A DNA stretch of 64,000 nucleotides, taken from Streptomyces sp. LUP47B. Lineage in GTDB: Bacteria; Actinomycetota; Actinomycetes; Streptomycetales; Streptomycetaceae. The position numbers and the translations under genes were made by a program. Below, piece after piece: positions 60,475 through 64,000 of this stretch; position 1 is the stretch's first letter, and each line of letters starts with the position of its first letter. Where the stretch lies: contig NZ_MJAH01000001.1 of NCBI RefSeq assembly GCF_001746295.1, positions 1,221,188 through 1,285,187 on the forward strand, written 5' to 3'. Under the pieces are notes generated by a model. The model was not told the DNA's origin, did not search any database, and saw nothing but the letters and a program-made list of their open reading frames with translations.

Positions 60475-61170
60475 TCATTTACCCACGAACAGTCTCGCCA
60501 GCCGCTCCCCCGTCGCGACGGCGGCGGCATGGTCCTCGATCGGCTTCACCTGCGCGTTTTTGAAGACGATGTAGGTGACACCGGAGGGCGCTCCGCCGCC
60601 GCGCGGATCGGAACGGATCCCGAGGGCCTTCGCGGTGGCGTAGGACGCCTCGCCGATGATGTGTTCCGGACCCACGTCCCCGACGACGGCGTACTGCACC
60701 CGGTCCCCGTACACGACGGCCGCGACCGCGCCGCCGCGCACGCCGTGATCGCGGTAGTCCCAGATCCCGCTCGCAGCCGGTACCACGATGTACGGCAGGC
60801 TTTCGGCGCTCAGGTAGCGGCCGTCGGACTGCTGGTAGGCGGTGGCGTCGGAGAACAGCGGGTCGGTGCGGCGGTTGCAGTGGCTGCCGGGCCGGCCGTC
60901 GCAGTCGATGTCCATGTCGGCCTTCCAGAAGACGGCCTCCTTGGTGCCGCAGACCGGGATGGTCGCGGCCGTGCCGTCGTCACTGCGGTAGCGGCCGTGT
61001 GAGACGGGAGCGCACTCCCGCACCCTGGCGAGGAGGTCGGCGGCCTCGACGTCGCCCTCGTGGCGCACCGTCGGCCCTGTCCGGGCGTCGGCGAGTTCCG
61101 TGGCGGGGGACGTCGTCGGGGCGAGCAGAGCGGCACTTGCCACGGCCAGCGTCAGCGACTGGACACGCAC
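60475..61170 (-). CDS. Glycoside hydrolase family 75 chitosanase, secreted
   Basis: A 231-residue exported enzyme. The signal peptide is VRVQSLTLAVASAALLAP, with cleavage near PATELADA. Fungal-type chitosanase (GH75) motifs are FWKADMDIDCDGRPGSHC with its acidic residues, YLSAESLPYIVVP and YAVVGDVGPEHIIGEASY, where the catalytic Asp and Glu lie. GTG 61170 has AAGGAGAGGG upstream; the ATG at 61197 sits in front of that ribosome site, so it is not the start. It degrades chitosan outside the cell. A DasR-like palindrome lies about 300 bp away on the other side of the intergenic region. Confidence 0.88.
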   Translation of the reverse strand: MRVQSLTLAVASAALLAPTTSPATELADARTGPTVRHEGDVEAADLLARVRECAPVSHGRYRSDDGTAATIPVCGTKEAVFWKADMDIDCDGRPGSHCNRRTDPLFSDATAYQQSDGRYLSAESLPYIVVPAASGIWDYRDHGVRGGAVAAVVYGDRVQYAVVGDVGPEHIIGEASYATAKALGIRSDPRGGGAPSGVTYIVFKNAQVKPIEDHAAAVATGERLARLFVGK

Positions 61171-61471
61171 GATAAGGGACCCTCTCCTTGGAGGCATCGA
61201 CGAGCACTCAGCCCAATCTGATGCCGTCTCAGCGATGCGGCCACCGTAGGGGTCCGGACGGGGCAGGACCGGGAGCCCGGGCCCTCGACGAACCCGGGCC
61301 TCCCGGCCGCCCGTACGGCGCGGGGACAGCGACGACAGCGGCCCGCGCCACCAGCACGAACTCCCTTTTCCTCATGGGGCGTTCGGCCGTGAAGACATTC
61401 AGCATACGTAACCCTCCCGAGCCCCGGCCCGCATGGTCCGCGCTCTTGATATGAACGCGCGGCGGCGCCAT

Positions 61472-61487
61472 ATTGGTCCGGACCATT
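61472..61487. promoter_or_regulatory. DasR-like (dre) palindrome between chitosanase and FN3 lipoprotein
   Basis: The core TGGTCCGGACCA (61474-61485) is a perfect palindrome and keeps the TGGTC/GACCA half-sites of the DasR response element; only the two central bases and outer flanks differ from the AGTGGTCTAGACCACT consensus (12 of 16). It is 33 bp before the GTG at 61519. The rest of 61171-61518 has no clear gene. Confidence 0.6.
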
Positions 61488-61518
61488 GCAGTGATGTCCT
61501 GGCCGGGGAGGCAACGAC

Positions 61519-62508
61519 GTGCCCGTTCCCCTACGGCGTTCCGCGCTGCTCTGCGCACTGCTCGCGCTGCTCGTCTCCTGCGCGTGGGGCGGGGCCGACG
61601 ACGGCGAGAGCGGCCCGCTGCCCGCCGCACCCGTGGGTGTCACCGCCGCCGCGGGCAGCGCGACCAGCGTGCACGTGATGTGGAACGCCGTGTCCTCCGA
61701 GGCGGGCATCCACGGCTACGAGGTATATCGCGGCACCACGAAGGTTCAGGAGGTGCCGGGTTCGCAGCACATGGTGGATGTCACCAGGCTCAGGCCCGCC
61801 ACCCCGTATGTCTTCAGCGTGCGGGCCCGCGACACGGAGGGACGCCTCGGCCCGCCCAGCCGTGAGGTACGGGCGACGACTCCGGCGGCCACGGCGGCCG
61901 ACCGTTCCGCCCCGACACGCCCCGGCGAACTGCGGGGCCGGACGGCGGGCAGCCGGGCCGTCCAGCTGATGTGGGGCGCCTCGGCGGACGACCGGGACGT
62001 GGTGTCGTACGACATCTATCAGGGCGATACGAAGATCCACAGTGTGGGCGGCGCCCAGACGGCGGCCGTGGTCACCGGGCTGCGTCCTGGCACCCGGTAC
62101 TCCTTCACCGTCCGGGCCCGGGACGCGGCCGACAACATGTCGCCGGCCGGGAACAGCGTCCGTCTGACCACACCGGGCAGCGACGACGGCCGGGGCACCG
62201 CTCCGACGGACTTCCGTGCGACCGCGCGACGGGAGACCGACGGCGCGTACTACCTCGACCTGGCCTGGGCGCCGCCCGAGACCGACGGCGTCGTCACGGA
62301 GTACCAGGTGCACCTGGACGGCAGAGCGGCCACCTCGCTGGTGTTCGGCGGGACGCCTCCGCGCGGGAGGGCGACGTACAGCTTCTACCTGGGACGCGAG
62401 GCCGGGCAGAGCCACCGGGTGCGGATCCGGGCGCGGCTGCCCGACGGCACCTGGGGCGGACTGTCGGCCGAGAGGACGGTGACGACGGGCCGGGCCGGTG
62501 AGCGGTGA
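61519..62508 (+). CDS. Lipoprotein with three fibronectin type III domains
   Basis: A 329-residue secreted protein. The signal peptide RRSALLCALLALLVSC ends in a lipobox-like LVSC. Three FN3 domains follow: about 30-115 (VTAAAGSATSVHVMWNAVSS), 130-218 (ELRGRTAGSRAVQLMWGASA) and 230-325 (FRATARRETDGAYYLDLAWA). Each has the usual W-core and Y/T strand, for example SYDIYQGDTKIHSV. There is no catalytic module, so it is probably a cell-surface adhesion or substrate-binding partner. GGGGAG eight bases before the GTG. The DasR-like palindrome suggests chitin/chitosan-linked expression, along with the chitosanase. Confidence 0.85.
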   Translation: MPVPLRRSALLCALLALLVSCAWGGADDGESGPLPAAPVGVTAAAGSATSVHVMWNAVSSEAGIHGYEVYRGTTKVQEVPGSQHMVDVTRLRPATPYVFSVRARDTEGRLGPPSREVRATTPAATAADRSAPTRPGELRGRTAGSRAVQLMWGASADDRDVVSYDIYQGDTKIHSVGGAQTAAVVTGLRPGTRYSFTVRARDAADNMSPAGNSVRLTTPGSDDGRGTAPTDFRATARRETDGAYYLDLAWAPPETDGVVTEYQVHLDGRAATSLVFGGTPPRGRATYSFYLGREAGQSHRVRIRARLPDGTWGGLSAERTVTTGRAGER

Positions 62509-62675
62509 CGGCTCCTCACGCCTGCGCCGGACGGGGGAGCCCGTCACCTGGCCGGCGGCGCTCCGCATGCGGGCCGGTCCGTATGCACGTTGGCTCTCCC
62601 TGAGGCAGCACGGCCCTTCCCCCACCTCGGCGGCGCCACGGATGTACCGCCAACCGTGCCGCCGGAGGGCAGTCC

Positions 62676-63227
62676 ATGCGCACTACTCAGCTTCTTCTCC
62701 GCTCCGGCCTGACCGTCGCGGCCGTCGCCGCGCTGCCGCTCGCCCTGACCGCCGGGCCGGCCGCCGCCGCGTCGGGCATCTCCGTGAGCACCTCCGGATC
62801 CACGGTCTCCGTCACGACCACGACATGCTCCCGCACCGCGGCCACCGGCGGCTGGGGCACCGCCTCGCTTCTCACCAGCAGCCAGGCGAACTTCAGCCAG
62901 GGCCGGCAGGTGGCCCTGTCGGGAACCACCTCACTGCAGTCCGCGGCCTGGTCGAGCGTGAGTCCCGGGACGTACACCGTCATCGTGAGGTGCGCCTTCA
63001 ACAACAGCACCGCGGGCACCCAGTCGATCATCGTCTCGGGGACGGCGACGCCCACGATCTCGGCGACGGCCACGGCCTCCCCGTCCCGCGGTGTCATGGG
63101 CGGCCTGGGCGGCGCCACCAAGGACTACGGCACCCTGACCCTGGCGGTCGGCGGCGGCCTGGTGGCGATCGGCGGGGTGGCCACGGCCTGGTTCCTGCGC
63201 CGCCGGTCACGGCCGTACCGCCTCTGA
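62676..63227 (+). CDS. Secreted protein with C-terminal membrane anchor
   Basis: A 183-residue protein of unknown function. Signal peptide residues 1-31 (GLTVAAVAALPLALTAG, AAA-SG cleavage). The mature Ser/Thr-rich domain contains two Cys (TTTCSRTAATG and VIVRCAFNN) likely forming a disulphide. A C-terminal transmembrane helix (LTLAVGGGLVAIGGVATAWF) ends with RRRSRPYRL. This is a wall-spanning topology, but there is no LAXTG sortase motif. GGAGGG precedes the ATG. Probably a small surface protein. Confidence 0.75.
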   Translation: MRTTQLLLRSGLTVAAVAALPLALTAGPAAAASGISVSTSGSTVSVTTTTCSRTAATGGWGTASLLTSSQANFSQGRQVALSGTTSLQSAAWSSVSPGTYTVIVRCAFNNSTAGTQSIIVSGTATPTISATATASPSRGVMGGLGGATKDYGTLTLAVGGGLVAIGGVATAWFLRRRSRPYRL

Positions 63228-63252
63228 AAGCGTTCGGCTGCCTCCGGAAGCC

Positions 63253-63795
63253 TCAGCTGTCCGGGAGTTCGGCGAACTCCTCCAGTGCCTCGGTGAGCCA
63301 CTGCGTCCAGAAGGTCTCCAGTTCGATGCCCGCGCGCAGGACCAGGTGCTGAAGCCTGGCCTGCGCGCTGTCGTTTCCGGGCGGGAAGTCGCGCTTCTGG
63401 ATCTCCTCGTACTCGGCCAACTGCCGCCGGTGCAGGTCGAGATGGCGGCGCAGGTCGGCTTCGAGACCCTGCGTGCCGACGACGGCCGCCGCGCGCAGCC
63501 GCAGCAGCAGCGTGTCCCGGTGCGGCTTGGGGTCCTGCGCTGCGGCCGTCCAGCGTTCGAGTTCGGCGCGGCCCGCGGGCAGGACCTCGTAGGTCTTCTT
63601 CTGCCCCCGGGTCGGCCGGTCCGCGGGCAGGGCCCGGATCAGGCCCTCGGCCTCGAGTTTTCCCAGCTCGCGATAGATCTGCTGGTGCGAGGCCGACCAG
63701 AAGTAGCCGATCGACCTGTCGAACCGGCGGGTCAGGTCCAGCCCCGCCGACGGCCTTTCGAGCAGAGCGGTGAGGATCGCGTGCGGGAGTGACAT
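63253..63795 (-). CDS. PadR-family transcriptional regulator
   Basis: A 180-residue PadR regulator. N-terminal winged HTH: LPHAILTALLERPSAGLDLT, SIGYFWSASHQQIYRELGKL and EAEGLIRALPADRPTRGQKK with TYEVLPAGRAEL as wing. The C-terminal helices (RRHLDLHRRQLAEYEEIQKR) form the dimer interface. It begins 22 bp after the stop of the fadH-like gene, on the same strand, with the CTAGGG/CCCTAG inverted repeat in the gap. It may control the reductase upstream or an unlinked target. Confidence 0.9.
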   Translation of the reverse strand: MSLPHAILTALLERPSAGLDLTRRFDRSIGYFWSASHQQIYRELGKLEAEGLIRALPADRPTRGQKKTYEVLPAGRAELERWTAAAQDPKPHRDTLLLRLRAAAVVGTQGLEADLRRHLDLHRRQLAEYEEIQKRDFPPGNDSAQARLQHLVLRAGIELETFWTQWLTEALEEFAELPDS

Positions 63796-63817
63796 GGAGT
63801 CATCCTAGGGAGGCCCC

Positions 63818-64000
63818 CTAGAGGGCGGCCGCGACCTCGGTGCCCTGCTTGATCGCCCGCTTGGCGTCCAGCTCGGCGGCCACGTCGGCCCCGCCGATCA
63901 GGTGCGCGCTGCGGCCCGCGGCGACGAGCTCCTCGTACAGGTCCCGGCGCGGGTCCTGCCCGGTGCACAGCACGACGGTGTCGACCTCCAGGACCGTGCT
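63818..64000 (-). CDS. 2,4-dienoyl-CoA reductase-like FAD/NAD(P)-binding protein, C-terminal end (cut by window edge)
   Basis: Only the last 60 residues are visible: STVLEVDTVVLCTGQDPRRD, LYEELVAAGRSAHLIGGADV and AAELDAKRAIKQGTEVAAAL-stop. The pattern is the NAD(P)-binding domain end of NADPH-dependent 2,4-dienoyl-CoA reductase (FadH) and related old-yellow-enzyme fusions, which normally have about 670 residues. The gene continues past the right edge. It would help beta-oxidation of unsaturated fatty acids. Confidence 0.75.
   Translation of the reverse strand, partial: STVLEVDTVVLCTGQDPRRDLYEELVAAGRSAHLIGGADVAAELDAKRAIKQGTEVAAAL

Noticed and set aside
61229..61376. Small minus-strand ORF beginning MRKREFVLVARAAVVAV
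   Set aside because: The 48-residue frame has no ribosome site and becomes Pro/Gly/Arg-rich; no support for expression.

Overview
The window is high-GC DNA with GTG/TTG starts, many LysR/TetR/GntR/XRE/SorC/PadR regulators, Tat-exported proteins and short Streptomyces-type hypothetical proteins (DUF6083 and DUF6479 families as remembered). It is almost certainly a Streptomyces chromosome segment. The first ~46 kb is accessory and rich in catabolic genes, gene remnants and decayed insertion sequences. The last ~18 kb looks like settled chromosomal sequence.

Region 1 (1-14,500) is an aromatic/phenylpropanoid-type block. It has a dead ISL3 transposase, an AraC regulator divergent from a flavodoxin-fold quinone reductase, an alpha/beta hydrolase, a LysR regulator divergent from a two-component flavin monooxygenase (oxygenase plus flavin reductase), and a second LysR regulator divergent from a carotenoid-oxygenase/lignostilbene-type dioxygenase, an MBL-fold hydrolase, a broken SDR and a vanillin-dehydrogenase-like ALDH. 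Remnants of ISAzo13, IS110, AraC, SDR and NmrA-type genes lie between them.

Region 2 (14,500-25,800) is one catabolic operon read from a GntR/FadR regulator and a 31-bp palindrome. It encodes an M29/NicX-like metalloenzyme, an amidase, a protein made of three fused RidA domains, a sulfite-oxidase-type molybdoenzyme and a complete polar-amino-acid ABC importer. Remnants of a ThDP enzyme and a class III CoA-transferase follow. The substrate is unknown, and this is the least familiar system in the window.

Region 3 (25,900-40,900) is a carbohydrate block. An MFS transporter, GH3 glycosidase and secreted LpqC-type esterase lie on the minus strand, divergent from a TetR regulator. On the plus strand are a sugar isomerase/epimerase, split transketolase A and B subunits, an FGGY kinase, a SorC regulator and a DUF5060/apiosidase-like glycosidase. 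Together these fit release and catabolism of the branched sugar apiose (inference).

Region 4 (40,900-46,300) is a small mobile-element-like island: a UvrD-type helicase operon with a DUF6083 protein, an XRE repressor with three helically phased operator copies, a hypothetical protein, and an ImmA-type fragment.

Region 5 (46,300-64,000) carries an acyl-CoA dehydrogenase, a copper-storage four-helix protein, a DUF6479 membrane protein, a GH15 enzyme, a tandem-repeat tract, a Tat-exported six-hairpin protein behind a LacI-type palindrome, EfeU-EfeO fusion plus EfeB iron uptake behind an iron box, the dhaKLM operon, a TetR/SDR pair, a GH75 chitosanase, an FN3 lipoprotein behind a DasR-like palindrome, a membrane-anchored secreted protein, a PadR regulator and the C-terminal end of a 2,4-dienoyl-CoA reductase.

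All calls come from reading the sequence alone. No database search was run, so family names rest on motif recognition.
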